Under the pieces are notes generated by a model. The model ran no database searches and was not told where the DNA came from. It saw only the letters and a program-made list of their open reading frames with translations. Of a stretch of DNA of 64,000 bases, positions 15,573 to 26,042 are shown in pieces (the stretch's first letter is position 1; each line of letters opens with the position of its first letter). Origin of the DNA: Streptomyces sp. SS1-1 (GTDB lineage: Bacteria; Actinomycetota; Actinomycetes; Streptomycetales; Streptomycetaceae); assembly GCF_008973465.1 (NCBI RefSeq), contig NZ_WBXN01000004.1, forward strand, positions 5,124,501-5,188,500. The letters run 5' to 3'. The position numbers and the translations under genes are program-made.

Positions 15573-18509
15573 TCACTCCTGGTCCTGTTCCGCCACGACC
15601 TGGAGCATCTGTTCGGCCTCGGCCCGGCGTCGGCGGACCGTGTCGTCCCGTCCGTCGGCGTTCTCGTAGGCGGCGAGCACGGCACGCGCGTGTGCCGCCG
15701 CGTCGGCGGGGCGGCTGAGGTCGGCCTGCAGCCAGCCGGCGGCGAGTTCGGCGCCGGTGCGGCTGTGCAGGGCGTCGTCGCCGAGGGACGCGAACACCGT
15801 CACGGCCCGGGACATCTGCGCCAGGGCCTCCTCCAGTGCCGTGCGGATCGAGTCGTCCTCCGCGTCCTCGGCCGCCGAGCGGGCCAGCAGGTCCCCGAAC
15901 TGGCGGTGTGTCTGGCCGAGTTCGGCGACCAGCCGCTGCCGCGCCTCCTCGTCGTCGGCCTCGTCCAGCGCCGCCGCGCACTCCTCGACCGCGCCCTTCA
16001 TCAGCTCGGCCGCCCGCGCCCCGTCGCCGTCCTCCACCCGCAGCGCCAGCCACGCGCGGGCGCGCAGCGAGCGGACCAGGCCGTGGACGTTGCCCAGGGA
16101 GCGCCACAGCTCGCCCGCGCGCGTGTACGCGCGGTCGGCGTCCGTGTGCAGCCCCGCGTGGCCCAGCGACTCGGCGGCCAGGTGCGCCAGTGTCGCGTGG
16201 TCGTGCTGCTCGGGCCACTCCCGGGCGATCGCGGCCGCCTGCAGCCGCCGTTCCGCCGCGTCCCGGTGGTCGCCGAGCTCCTCCAGGCAGTCACCGAGCC
16301 ACCACAGCGTCTGGACGACCGCCCCGTCGCCGTGCGTCTCGGCGGACAGGTCGGGCAGCGCGGACTCCAGCACCTCCGCCGCCTCGGCGAATCGTTGCTG
16401 CCGCACCAGGAACCCCCCGAGCTGGTGCCGCGCCCAGGCGCCCAGCGTGCGGCTCTCACCCGCCTCGTCCGCCCAGTGCGCCGCCTCCAGGGCGTGCTCC
16501 GCGGCCTCCTCGGACACCCCGGTGCCGCCCAGCACCTCGGCCAGCTGGAGATGCAGCTGGGCCCGCCCGGTCGCTTCCAGGTACGGCCCGCCGTGCTCCA
16601 GGGCGGCCCGCAGCGCCCGCTCGGCCCTGGCCGTGTCGCCGAGATGGTGGGCGAGACCGGCCAGCCGGGCCTCGTACTCGACCGCGAACCACGGCAGCCC
16701 CGCCGCGACGAACTCGCCCGAGGCCCGCGCGAACAGCTCCGCGGCCCCCTCCACGTCACCGGACAGCGCCGCCAGCTCGGCCAGCATCGCCCAGGCCTCC
16801 GCGACCCGCGCGAGCAGCCGTACGTCGTCCCCGGTGCGCCCCGAGACGAACGCCAGCACCTCCCGGACGGCCGACTCCGCGGCGGACAGCGCGGCGCTCT
16901 CGGCGCCCTCCTCCGCCTCGTGCACCCGGCGCATCAGGATCCGCGCGCGGCTCATCAGGACGGCCGCCGTCTGCCGCACACCCGTGCCGTCCTCGGCGTA
17001 CAGGGCCAGAACCTGGTCGTACAGGGCGCCGACCGCCTCGATCGCCGCGGACACCTCGCCGGTGAGCGCCTCGACGTACGCCCCACGCGCGCGTGCCGCC
17101 AGCGCCTCGCCCGGATCGCCCGCCTCCGCGTACAGCGCGGCGGCCTCCTCGAACAGGGGGACACCCTCCGGGCCGAGGTCCATCCCCCGGTGGTCGGCGA
17201 TCTCCGCCCGGTCCCGCGCCTCCAGCTCGACGCCCTCGGCGGCCCGCGACACCGCCGCCCACGCCTCGATGGCACTGGGCCGCAGCGTGTCCGACAGCCG
17301 CCGCGCCTCCGCGAGCAGCTCCGGCAGACCCGGCGCCTCCTTGGCAGCGGGGGAAGGCACCACGGCAGCCGCCGGGGCCGCCGGCGCCGGGCGGTTCGCC
17401 GTCCGCACCCCCAGCGGCAGCCGCTCCACCAGCGGTTCCTGCGCCATACGCAGCCGCACCCGCTCACTCGTGTACGACGTGCCGTTGCGCTCGTCGAAGC
17501 GCGCGGCCAGCGCCAGCGCCTCCGCACGCGCGTGGGCGGCCAGTTCGCGCGCCGTCCACGTCCGGTCCGCCGGGCCGGGCACCTGCTGCCCGCCCAGCCC
17601 CAGCACCGTCAACCGGTCCATGAGCAGCGTCACCGCCGCCATGAAGTCCAGCCTGCTGCGCGGCTGCCCGTCGTCCGTGAAGTACGCCGGACGCTCCGCC
17701 AGCAGCTCCAGACCGCGCGCCTCGTTGCCCGTCAGCGCGCAGAACTCCACATGGTCCGCGTACGCGCCCCGCATGCTCTCCATCGGCCGCACCAGCCGGA
17801 AGCCCCGCAGATGGTTGGCGCGGGCCTCGTCCACCCGGCCCAGGCGCAGCAGCGGGGCCAGCGAGGACGCGAGCACGGTGTGCGGTTCGTGGGCACAGGC
17901 GTACTCGCCGTCCAGGACCGGCCGCCACAGCCGGACCGCCTCCGCGTCCCGGCCCCGCACCGCCTGCCACCAGCCCTGCCCGTGCAGCTCGCACGCGTGG
18001 CAGTCGGCCATGGAGTCCCGGTCGGCCGCCAGCCACGCCGCGTACGCCCGCTCCGCCCGCTCCAGGTCACCGACGTGCGCGGCCACGCTGAACTCGGCGC
18101 CGCGCACCGCCCGCTCGGAGTGCCCGGCCAGCCGGTAGCGGTGCTCCATCTCGCCGAGCCACTTCTCGATCGAGGAGAGCGGGATGTGCGGCTGGTCGAG
18201 CATCCCGGCCGACATCCACTTGAAGACCCAGTGCAGGCTGTGCGTCTCGTACTCGTCGAAGTCCTCGGGCCGCTCGTCCCACATGCGCAGCAGCCGCGCG
18301 AACGGGACGAACATCTTCGCCTTCTCGGAGCTGTAGTTGTAGACCTTCAGCTGGTGCCCAAGGGCCTCGATCACGGCGAGCGGCTCGCCCAGCCGCTCCG
18401 CCTCGGCGAGCAGCTGCTCCGCGCGCGCGTTGCGGGCCGGGCCCTCCGGCTGCTCGCCGTTCTCCGCCATCGCCCGGCGCAGCGCGTCGAGGTCGGTGAT
18501 CTCCGTCAT
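15573..18509 (-). CDS. Large helical-repeat (TPR-like) protein paired with the HSP90 homologue
   Basis: The 978-residue protein (MTEITDLDALRRAMAENGEQ start) is nearly all helix. Many pairs follow the TPR pattern of small residues and A-x-x-x-A, such as LYAEAGDPGEALAARARG, LAHHLGDTARAERALRAAL and LGDHRDAAERRLQAA. Residues 1-368 form one helical block and an Ala/Pro-rich linker (about 369-395) leads to a second array. C170, C173, H176, C205, H207 and H210 cluster in the first block. No enzymatic motif was seen. Its ATG overlaps the HSP90 stop as TGATG, with GGAGGGGGAC upstream, so the two are translationally coupled. It may be a client-binding or scaffold partner (inference). Confidence 0.85.
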   Translation of the reverse strand: MTEITDLDALRRAMAENGEQPEGPARNARAEQLLAEAERLGEPLAVIEALGHQLKVYNYSSEKAKMFVPFARLLRMWDERPEDFDEYETHSLHWVFKWMSAGMLDQPHIPLSSIEKWLGEMEHRYRLAGHSERAVRGAEFSVAAHVGDLERAERAYAAWLAADRDSMADCHACELHGQGWWQAVRGRDAEAVRLWRPVLDGEYACAHEPHTVLASSLAPLLRLGRVDEARANHLRGFRLVRPMESMRGAYADHVEFCALTGNEARGLELLAERPAYFTDDGQPRSRLDFMAAVTLLMDRLTVLGLGGQQVPGPADRTWTARELAAHARAEALALAARFDERNGTSYTSERVRLRMAQEPLVERLPLGVRTANRPAPAAPAAAVVPSPAAKEAPGLPELLAEARRLSDTLRPSAIEAWAAVSRAAEGVELEARDRAEIADHRGMDLGPEGVPLFEEAAALYAEAGDPGEALAARARGAYVEALTGEVSAAIEAVGALYDQVLALYAEDGTGVRQTAAVLMSRARILMRRVHEAEEGAESAALSAAESAVREVLAFVSGRTGDDVRLLARVAEAWAMLAELAALSGDVEGAAELFARASGEFVAAGLPWFAVEYEARLAGLAHHLGDTARAERALRAALEHGGPYLEATGRAQLHLQLAEVLGGTGVSEEAAEHALEAAHWADEAGESRTLGAWARHQLGGFLVRQQRFAEAAEVLESALPDLSAETHGDGAVVQTLWWLGDCLEELGDHRDAAERRLQAAAIAREWPEQHDHATLAHLAAESLGHAGLHTDADRAYTRAGELWRSLGNVHGLVRSLRARAWLALRVEDGDGARAAELMKGAVEECAAALDEADDEEARQRLVAELGQTHRQFGDLLARSAAEDAEDDSIRTALEEALAQMSRAVTVFASLGDDALHSRTGAELAAGWLQADLSRPADAAAHARAVLAAYENADGRDDTVRRRRAEAEQMLQVVAEQDQE

Positions 18510-20344
18510 CAGCGGTCCCCCTCCCCGTTCGTGGCCCACTCCAGCAGGCCGATGAAGGCCCGGTTCAGCAGCGCCGAGTCCGCGGGCCTGAGCGGGCGCT
18601 GCGCCATCAGCAGCGCCTGCCCGTACAGGGACTCCACGGCGGTGCCGATCAGTTCCGGCCCGCCGAGCGAACCGATCCGCCGGATCAGCGGGCTGAGGTG
18701 GTTGAGCACCAGACGCGCGCGGGGCGCCTCGCCGCGCAGCGAGCCGAGGATGCCCGCCCACAGGTCGTCGGCCTCCTCCTCGGCCCGCGCACGGGCCTGC
18801 TCGTGCCGGGCGGCCCGGTCGTCCAGGTGCAGCGCGGGCACCGACAGCGGATGGAACGCGCGCAGCACCACGTCGCAGCCCAGCGGGTCGAGCGTGGCCC
18901 GCGCGGTCGCCAGGAAACCCGACAGGGCCAGCTCCACCGCCGGGTCGACCGCGTCCAGATGGGCGGTCACGGTGTCCGCGTCCAGCTCGGCGACGACCGT
19001 GCCCGGCCGCACCGACGGCAGCGCCTCGACGAGCTCGCTGTCGTACGTGTAGCCGCCGTTGATCACGCCGACGCCCTGCGCGGACGCGATCGGCGCGACC
19101 TGCCGGTACTCCTCGACGGTCCGGGTGAAGTGCACGACCCGGTGCCGCCGCGCGAACTCCTCCAGGGAGAGCCGGCCGTCGGTCGTCTCGAACGGCAGCC
19201 AGGGCAGCATCGTGCGCAGCATCTCCCGGTCGTGCCGCGCCAGGGACTTCACGCCCAGATGGTGCACCGCGAGGAACGCGGCCAGCCGCTCCGGGTCACC
19301 GGCCGCCAGCCCCGTCAGCCAGGCCCGGATCCGTTCCCCCAGCGCCTCCCGCACCGCCGCCAGCGTCTCGTCCTCGTACAGCGACTCGCGGGACGCCGTC
19401 GGCCGCAGGCTGTCGGTGTCCAGCACGCACCGCACGAAGAACGCCCAGTCGGGCAGCAGCTGTTCGGCCCGCTCGGTCAGCAGCATGCCCTTGAGGTGGA
19501 CGCGATGGCCCGCCCGCTGCGCCGGGCTGACCGCCGACGGCAGGACGTACGCCACCCCGCGGATCCCCGCGAGCGGCACGTCCAGCTCGATCGCGTCCAG
19601 CGGCGTGAAGCCGAACAGGTCGTGGCAGTGCCGCCCGAGCGCCACCCGGCGGGCGGCGGGGGAGGGGTACGGCCGGTCCCAGGGCGCCGGCAGATCGGTG
19701 ACCGCCTCCTCGCCGACCCGCACGTCGTACGGCAGCAGCGAGCCGAAGTCCCGCGCCAGCGCCAGCACCCGGTCCTCGGCCAGCCACTCGGCGGCGCCCG
19801 CCCGGGCCACCAGGTGCATGGTCGTGCCGGGCTCGGGGCGCGCCTCGTCCGGCAGCGTGCGCACGGTGTACGAACCGTCGTCGGTCGCCGTCCACTCCAC
19901 GGGCGCCGCGTCCGGCGTACGCGCGCTGCGGCTGACCACCCGGATCCGCTCGGCGACGACGAAGCAGGCCAGCAGCCCGATGCCGAACTGCCCGAGGAAG
20001 TCCGAGCGCGCCTCCTGAAGCCCCTCCGCCCGCTTGGAGCTGCGCCCGATCGTCGCCAGGAGGTCGTGCACGTCCGCCTCGGTCAGCCCGATCCCGGAGT
20101 CCTCGACCCGCAGCGCGCCCGGCTCGGCGAACAGCCGCACGCGCGCGGGCGCGTCCGGCTCGGCGGCACGCCGGGCGGTGATGGCGTCGACCGCGTTCTG
20201 GAGCAGTTCGCGCAGGTAGACCTTCGGACTGGAGTACAGGTGGTGGGAGAGCAGGTCCACCAGACCGCGCAGGTCGACCTGGAAGGAACGGGGAGACGGG
20301 GAGGCCGCGGGGGCCTGGGATGACTGTGGGGTCTGGGAGTCCAT
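18509..20344 (-). CDS. HSP90-family protein (divergent HtpG)
   Basis: The 611-residue protein has a 20-residue Pro/Ser-rich start, then a GHKL ATPase domain: LRELLQNAVDA (E46, N50, D53), DSGIG (82-86) and GQFGIG (118-123). The middle domain keeps KGMLLTERAEQLLPDWAFF and the catalytic arginine context TASRE (R319). The last 60 residues (RLVLNHLSPLIRR, then ESLYGQALLMA) match the HtpG dimerisation end. All ATPase residues are present, so it should be active. It has no MEEVD tail. It differs clearly from canonical HtpG between about 340 and 540. It heads a two-gene operon and is divergent from recG. Confidence 0.9.
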   Translation of the reverse strand: MDSQTPQSSQAPAASPSPRSFQVDLRGLVDLLSHHLYSSPKVYLRELLQNAVDAITARRAAEPDAPARVRLFAEPGALRVEDSGIGLTEADVHDLLATIGRSSKRAEGLQEARSDFLGQFGIGLLACFVVAERIRVVSRSARTPDAAPVEWTATDDGSYTVRTLPDEARPEPGTTMHLVARAGAAEWLAEDRVLALARDFGSLLPYDVRVGEEAVTDLPAPWDRPYPSPAARRVALGRHCHDLFGFTPLDAIELDVPLAGIRGVAYVLPSAVSPAQRAGHRVHLKGMLLTERAEQLLPDWAFFVRCVLDTDSLRPTASRESLYEDETLAAVREALGERIRAWLTGLAAGDPERLAAFLAVHHLGVKSLARHDREMLRTMLPWLPFETTDGRLSLEEFARRHRVVHFTRTVEEYRQVAPIASAQGVGVINGGYTYDSELVEALPSVRPGTVVAELDADTVTAHLDAVDPAVELALSGFLATARATLDPLGCDVVLRAFHPLSVPALHLDDRAARHEQARARAEEEADDLWAGILGSLRGEAPRARLVLNHLSPLIRRIGSLGGPELIGTAVESLYGQALLMAQRPLRPADSALLNRAFIGLLEWATNGEGDR

Positions 20345-20534
20345 CGTCGCAGCGCCGGTGGGGGGAGGGGCGACGGCGCGGGGTCGGGCGGTCCCGGTTG
20401 GGCGGTGACCGCGAAAGGGATGGCCGGGGCGCGTCATCCTAGATCCGAGACGAACCGGCTGACCAGGGGTTTCCGGGACGTTTACCCACAAGCTCACGGC
20501 GGCGCCCGCCGCGATGTCAGTGCCGTGGTGTGGA

Positions 20535-22739
20535 ATGGATCTCGTGCCCGCACTGGACGAACCACTGAAGAAGGTGCTCGGCCCTCCCACCGCGAAGGTG
20601 ATGGCCGAGCACCTCGGCCTGCACACCGTCGGGGACCTGCTGCACCACTATCCCCGCAGATACGAGGAGCGCGGCCAGCTCACCCACCTCGCGGACCTCC
20701 CCATGGACGAGCACGTCACCGTGGTCGCCATGGTCGCCGACGCCCGGCTGCACAGCTTCGCCTCCTCGCGGGCGCCGCGCGGCAAGGGCCAGCGCCTGGA
20801 GGTCACCATCACCGACGGCAGCGGCCGCCTCCAACTGGTCTTCTTCGGCAACGGCGTCCACAAGCCGCACAAGGAGCTCCTGCCCGGCACCCGCGCGATG
20901 TTCGCCGGCAAGGTCTCCGTCTTCAACCGCCGCCTCCAACTCGCGCACCCCGCGTACGAACTGCTGCGGGCGGACTCCGAGGAGGCCGTCGAGACCTGGG
21001 CCGGCGCGCTGATCCCGCTCTACCCGGCCACCGCCAAACTGGAGTCCTGGAAGATCGGCAAGGCGATCCAGACGGTCCTGCCCAGCGCCCAGGAGGCCGT
21101 CGACCCGCTCCCGGAGTCCCTGCGCGAAGGCCGCGGCCTGGTCCCCCTGCCGGAGGCCCTGCTCAAGATCCACCGCCCGCACACCAAGGCGGACATCGAG
21201 GACGCCCGCGCCCGCCTCAAGTGGGACGAGGCCTTCGTCCTCCAGGTCGCGCTCGCCCGCCGCCGGCACGCCGACGCCCAACTCCCCGCCGTCGCCCGGC
21301 GCCCCGCACCCGACGGGCTGCTCACCGCCTTCGACGCCCGCCTGCCCTTCACCCTCACCGACGGCCAGCAGCAGGTCTCCCGGGAGATCTTCGCCGACCT
21401 GGCCACTGAACACCCGATGCACCGGCTGCTCCAGGGCGAGGTCGGCTCCGGCAAGACATTGGTGGCGCTGCGCGCGATGCTCGCCGTCGTCGACGCCGGC
21501 GGGCAGGCCGCGATGCTCGCGCCCACCGAGGTGCTGGCGCAGCAGCATCACCGGTCGATCGTCGAGATGATGGGCGACCTCGCCGAGGGCGGCACCCTGG
21601 GCGGCGCCGAGCACGCCACCAAGGTCGTGCTGCTCACCGGGTCCATGGGGGCCGCCGCCCGTCGCCAGGCCCTGCTCGACCTCGTCACCGGCGAGGCCGG
21701 GATCGTCATCGGCACCCACGCCCTGATCGAGGACAAGGTCCAGTTCCACGACCTCGGCCTGGTCGTCGTCGACGAGCAGCACCGCTTCGGCGTGGAGCAG
21801 CGCGACGCCCTGCGCGGCAAGGGCAAACAACCCCCGCACCTGCTGGTCATGACGGCCACCCCCATCCCCCGCACGGTCGCGATGACGGTCTTCGGCGACC
21901 TGGAGACGTCCGTCCTCGACCAGCTCCCCGCCGGCCGCTCACCGATCGCCTCCCATGTCGTCCCGGCCGCCGACAAGCCCCACTTCCTCACCCGCGCCTG
22001 GCAGCGGGTGCGCGAGGAGGTGGAGAACGGGCACCAGGCGTACGTCGTCTGCCCCCGCATCGGTGACGAGGAGGACGACCCGAAGAAGGCCAAGGCCGCC
22101 TCGCCCGAGGACGCGGCCGAGAAGCGCCCGCCGCTGGCCGTCCTCGACGTCGCCGACCAGCTCGTCAAGGGCCCCCTGAAGGGCCTCACGGTCGAGGTGC
22201 TGCACGGCAGGATGCACCCCGACGACAAGGACGCCGTGATGCGCCGCTTCGCCGCCGGCGACACGGACGTCCTCGTCGCCACGACCGTCATCGAGGTCGG
22301 CGTCAATGTCCCGAACGCCACCGCCATGGTGATCATGGACGCCGACCGCTTCGGCGTCTCCCAGCTCCACCAGCTGCGCGGCCGTGTCGGCCGCGGCTCG
22401 GCGCCGGGGCTGTGCCTGCTGGTCACCGAGATGCCCGAGGCGAGCCCCGCCCGGCAGCGCCTGGCCGCCGTCGCCTCCACCCTCGACGGCTTCGAGCTCT
22501 CCCGGATCGACTTGGAGCAGCGCCGCGAGGGCGACGTCCTCGGCCAGGCCCAGTCCGGAGCCCGCACCAGCCTGCGGATGCTGGCCGTCATCGAGGACGA
22601 GGAGATCATCGCCGAGGCCCGGCAGGAGGCCGCGGCTTTGGTGGAGCGGGACCCGGAGCTCACGGGACTGCCCGGCCTGCGGACCGCCCTGGACGCCCTC
22701 CTGGACGAGGAGCGGGAGCAGTACCTGGAGAAGGGGTGA
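20535..22739 (+). CDS. recG: ATP-dependent DNA helicase RecG
   Basis: The 734-residue SF2 helicase reverses stalled replication forks and branch-migrates junctions. It has an N-terminal wedge/OB domain (GDLLHHYPRRYEERG, then EVTITDGSGRLQLVFF), Walker A GEVGSGKTLVALRA, motif II as DEQH in VVVDEQHRFGVEQR, motif III TATPIPRT and motif VI QLRGRVGRG. ATG 20535 gives the usual RecG start; an ATG 21 nt earlier is less likely. There is an insertion of Lys/Asp-rich residues (about 515-540) near DEEDDPKKAKAASPED. It opens the recG-rsmD-coaD block. Confidence 0.96.
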   Translation: MDLVPALDEPLKKVLGPPTAKVMAEHLGLHTVGDLLHHYPRRYEERGQLTHLADLPMDEHVTVVAMVADARLHSFASSRAPRGKGQRLEVTITDGSGRLQLVFFGNGVHKPHKELLPGTRAMFAGKVSVFNRRLQLAHPAYELLRADSEEAVETWAGALIPLYPATAKLESWKIGKAIQTVLPSAQEAVDPLPESLREGRGLVPLPEALLKIHRPHTKADIEDARARLKWDEAFVLQVALARRRHADAQLPAVARRPAPDGLLTAFDARLPFTLTDGQQQVSREIFADLATEHPMHRLLQGEVGSGKTLVALRAMLAVVDAGGQAAMLAPTEVLAQQHHRSIVEMMGDLAEGGTLGGAEHATKVVLLTGSMGAAARRQALLDLVTGEAGIVIGTHALIEDKVQFHDLGLVVVDEQHRFGVEQRDALRGKGKQPPHLLVMTATPIPRTVAMTVFGDLETSVLDQLPAGRSPIASHVVPAADKPHFLTRAWQRVREEVENGHQAYVVCPRIGDEEDDPKKAKAASPEDAAEKRPPLAVLDVADQLVKGPLKGLTVEVLHGRMHPDDKDAVMRRFAAGDTDVLVATTVIEVGVNVPNATAMVIMDADRFGVSQLHQLRGRVGRGSAPGLCLLVTEMPEASPARQRLAAVASTLDGFELSRIDLEQRREGDVLGQAQSGARTSLRMLAVIEDEEIIAEARQEAAALVERDPELTGLPGLRTALDALLDEEREQYLEKG

Positions 22740-22844
22740 GACGGGCCGTCCGGGCGACGCGACCGGATGGACCAGGCGGGTACCCGGGCCCGTGAGCGAC
22801 CGGCCACACTGATACCCACAGCCGCCCACACCCGAGGACAGAAG

Positions 22845-23938
<1,094 letters not shown>

Positions 23939-23996
23939 TGGGGCTACAGTCGTCCCGTCCGTCTCCATCACAGCTGTAGAGAGTGGCGAGCACACG

Positions 23997-25064
23997 GTGG
24001 ACGTGCAGAAGAAGCTCGACGAGATCGTCTCGGCGGTCTCCAGTGCCCGGTCGATGCCGATGTCGGCCTCGTGCGTGGTCAACCGCGCCGAACTGCTCTC
24101 GATGCTCGAAGAGGTCCGCGAGGCCCTGCCCGGCTCGCTCGCCCAGGCCCAGGAGCTGATCGGCGACCGCGAGCAGATGGTCCAGCAGGCCCGCCAGGAG
24201 GCCGAGCGGATCATCCAGGGCGCGCACGCCGAGCGCGGCTCCCTGATCTCCGACACCGAGGTGGCCCGCCGCTCCCAGGCCGAGGCCGACCGCATCCTCG
24301 CCGAGGCCCGCCAGGAGGCCGAGGAGATCCGCGCGGAGGCCGACGACTACGTCGACTCCAAGCTCGCCAACTTCGAGGTCGTCCTCACCAAGACCCTCGG
24401 CTCCGTCGGCCGCGGCCGCGAGAAGCTGCTGGGCACCGGCCCGGGCACCGACGAGAACGGCTACGAGGACGAGGACGCCCCCGAGCGCAGCCACGACCCG
24501 GAGACCCTGCGCCGCAGCGCCGACGAATACGTCGACGTCAAGCTCGGCGCCTTCGAGGCGGTGCTCGCCAAGACCCTGGAGGCGGTCGGCCGCGGCCGGC
24601 AGAAGCTGCACGGCCGGATCGCCACCGACGACCTCGGCGCCCTCGCCGACGACATGAGCACCGTCCAGCACTCCAGCGACGCCGACTACCTCGCCGACCT
24701 CGCCGCGCTCGCGCAGCAGGACGCCCCGGCCGCCCCCGCCGAGCCCCCGGCTGCCGTACCGCCGCAGCCGCAGTACGACCCCGGGGCCGCACAGCCGGCG
24801 TACGGCTACCAGCAGCAGACCGCCGACCCGTACGGCTACCAGCAGCAGGGCTACGGCCAGCAGGACCCCTATGGCTACCAGCAGACCGACCCCTACGCGT
24901 ACCAGGGCTACGACACCGGGCAGCAGGCGTACGACCCGCAGCAGGCGGCCCAGCAGCCCCAGCAGACCCACCAGTCCTACGCGCTCGACGAGACCAGCCT
25001 CTTCGACACCAGCATGATCACTCCGGAGCAGCTGAGAGCGTACGAGCAGGGGCGTGGCCAGTAG
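23997..25064 (+). CDS. sepIVA: SepIVA-type DivIVA-like coiled-coil protein
   Basis: The 355-residue protein sits in the coaD - here - DUF177 - rpmF - rnc - mutM order that in mycobacteria contains SepIVA. Residues 1-115 are coiled coil (MVQQARQEAERIIQGAHAER). Two near-identical modules at 116-144 and 176-204 (YVDSKLANFEVVL and YVDVKLGAFEAVL) are exactly 60 residues apart. Residues 255-328 are a Tyr/Gln/Pro-rich low-complexity tail with YGYQQ repeats. The end SLFDTSMITPEQLRAYE looks like a short conserved binding motif. In mycobacteria the homologue acts in septation and polar growth; in Streptomyces the role is open. Confidence 0.85.
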   Translation: MDVQKKLDEIVSAVSSARSMPMSASCVVNRAELLSMLEEVREALPGSLAQAQELIGDREQMVQQARQEAERIIQGAHAERGSLISDTEVARRSQAEADRILAEARQEAEEIRAEADDYVDSKLANFEVVLTKTLGSVGRGREKLLGTGPGTDENGYEDEDAPERSHDPETLRRSADEYVDVKLGAFEAVLAKTLEAVGRGRQKLHGRIATDDLGALADDMSTVQHSSDADYLADLAALAQQDAPAAPAEPPAAVPPQPQYDPGAAQPAYGYQQQTADPYGYQQQGYGQQDPYGYQQTDPYAYQGYDTGQQAYDPQQAAQQPQQTHQSYALDETSLFDTSMITPEQLRAYEQGRGQ

Positions 25065-25205
25065 CACGGCCACCGGATTGGGCCGTGAGCGAAAGGTCCA
25101 GTATCCTGGCTCTTCGGTCGCGCGTACGTCCGCGATCAACGCTGCCCGCAGGCACCACTGGGCGGCGGACCCCCCTGAGCTCAGCAGATCGAAAGCAGGA
25201 ACGGC

Positions 25206-25847
25206 GTGACAGCCCGCCTCGACCACCGCAACCCCCTCGTGTTCGACACACACGAGCTGGGCCGGCGGCCCGGTGCGCTGCAGCGCCTGACCCGCACGGT
25301 CGACGCCCCCAAGGATCTCGGCATCCCCAAGGTCGTCGGAGTGCCGGAAGGCGCCCCGCTGGAGCTCGACCTCCGACTCGAGTCGGTCATGGAAGGTGTG
25401 CTTGTCACAGGCACCGCCCGTGCACGGGCCGAGGGGGAGTGCGTAAGGTGTCTGGAGCCGCTTCAGCTCGACGTGGAAGCGGACTTCCAGGAGATGTTCT
25501 CGTACCCTGACGCCGACGACCGGGGCCGTGCACACCGCGCGGAGCCCGGCGACGACGCCGAGGACGACGAGGACAGGCTCTTCATCGAGGACGGCCTGTT
25601 CGACCTCGAGCCTGTGCTGCGTGATGCGGTGGTGCTCGCACTGCCGATGCAGCCGGTGTGCCAGGAAGACTGCCCGGGACTGTGCGCCGAGTGCGGCGTG
25701 CGTCTCGCTGACGACCCGGACCACCACCATGACGCCGTCGACATCCGTTGGGCGGCACTGCAGGGACTCGCCGATTCACTCGAACCCGGCGATAAGGACG
25801 ACAAGAGCGGCGCCGAACCGGGCGTCGACGAGAAGCAGGAGAAGTAG
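25206..25847 (+). CDS. DUF177/YceD family protein
   Basis: The 213-residue protein carries the YceD/DUF177 pattern: [21 protein letters not shown] ending in an ExxC strand, then a C-terminal [15 protein letters not shown] cysteine cluster and a DPRW-like [10 protein letters not shown]. The four cysteines suggest a zinc ribbon. Actinobacterial and enterobacterial DUF177 genes precede rpmF, and in plants and E. coli the family affects 23S rRNA maturation (family knowledge). It ends 2 nt before rpmF. The acidic insert near 108-125 (DDAEDDEDR) is unusual for the E. coli form. Confidence 0.9.
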   Translation: MTARLDHRNPLVFDTHELGRRPGALQRLTRTVDAPKDLGIPKVVGVPEGAPLELDLRLESVMEGVLVTGTARARAEGECVRCLEPLQLDVEADFQEMFSYPDADDRGRAHRAEPGDDAEDDEDRLFIEDGLFDLEPVLRDAVVLALPMQPVCQEDCPGLCAECGVRLADDPDHHHDAVDIRWAALQGLADSLEPGDKDDKSGAEPGVDEKQEK

Positions 25848-25849
25848 CC

Positions 25850-26023
25850 GTGGCTGTTCCGAAGCGGAAGATGTCGCGCAGCAACACGCGCCACCGCCGG
25901 TCGCAGTGGAAGGCTGCGGTCCCCACCCTGGTTGCGTGCGAGCGCTGCCACGAGCCCAAGCAGCAGCACATCGCGTGCCCGTCTTGCGGCACCTACAACA
26001 AGCGCCAGGTCCTCGAGGTCTGA
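25850..26023 (+). CDS. rpmF: Ribosomal protein L32 (zinc-binding form)
   Basis: The 57-residue L32 begins [20 protein letters not shown] and has the two CxxC pairs CERC (about 30-33) and CPSC (about 43-46), the zinc (C+) type. It starts at GTG 25850, two bases after the DUF177 stop, and is followed 19 nt later by rnc. It was found by reading the sequence between those genes. Confidence 0.97.
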   Translation: MAVPKRKMSRSNTRHRRSQWKAAVPTLVACERCHEPKQQHIACPSCGTYNKRQVLEV

Positions 26024-26042
26024 GCGGCTGGTGAGAGGCACT

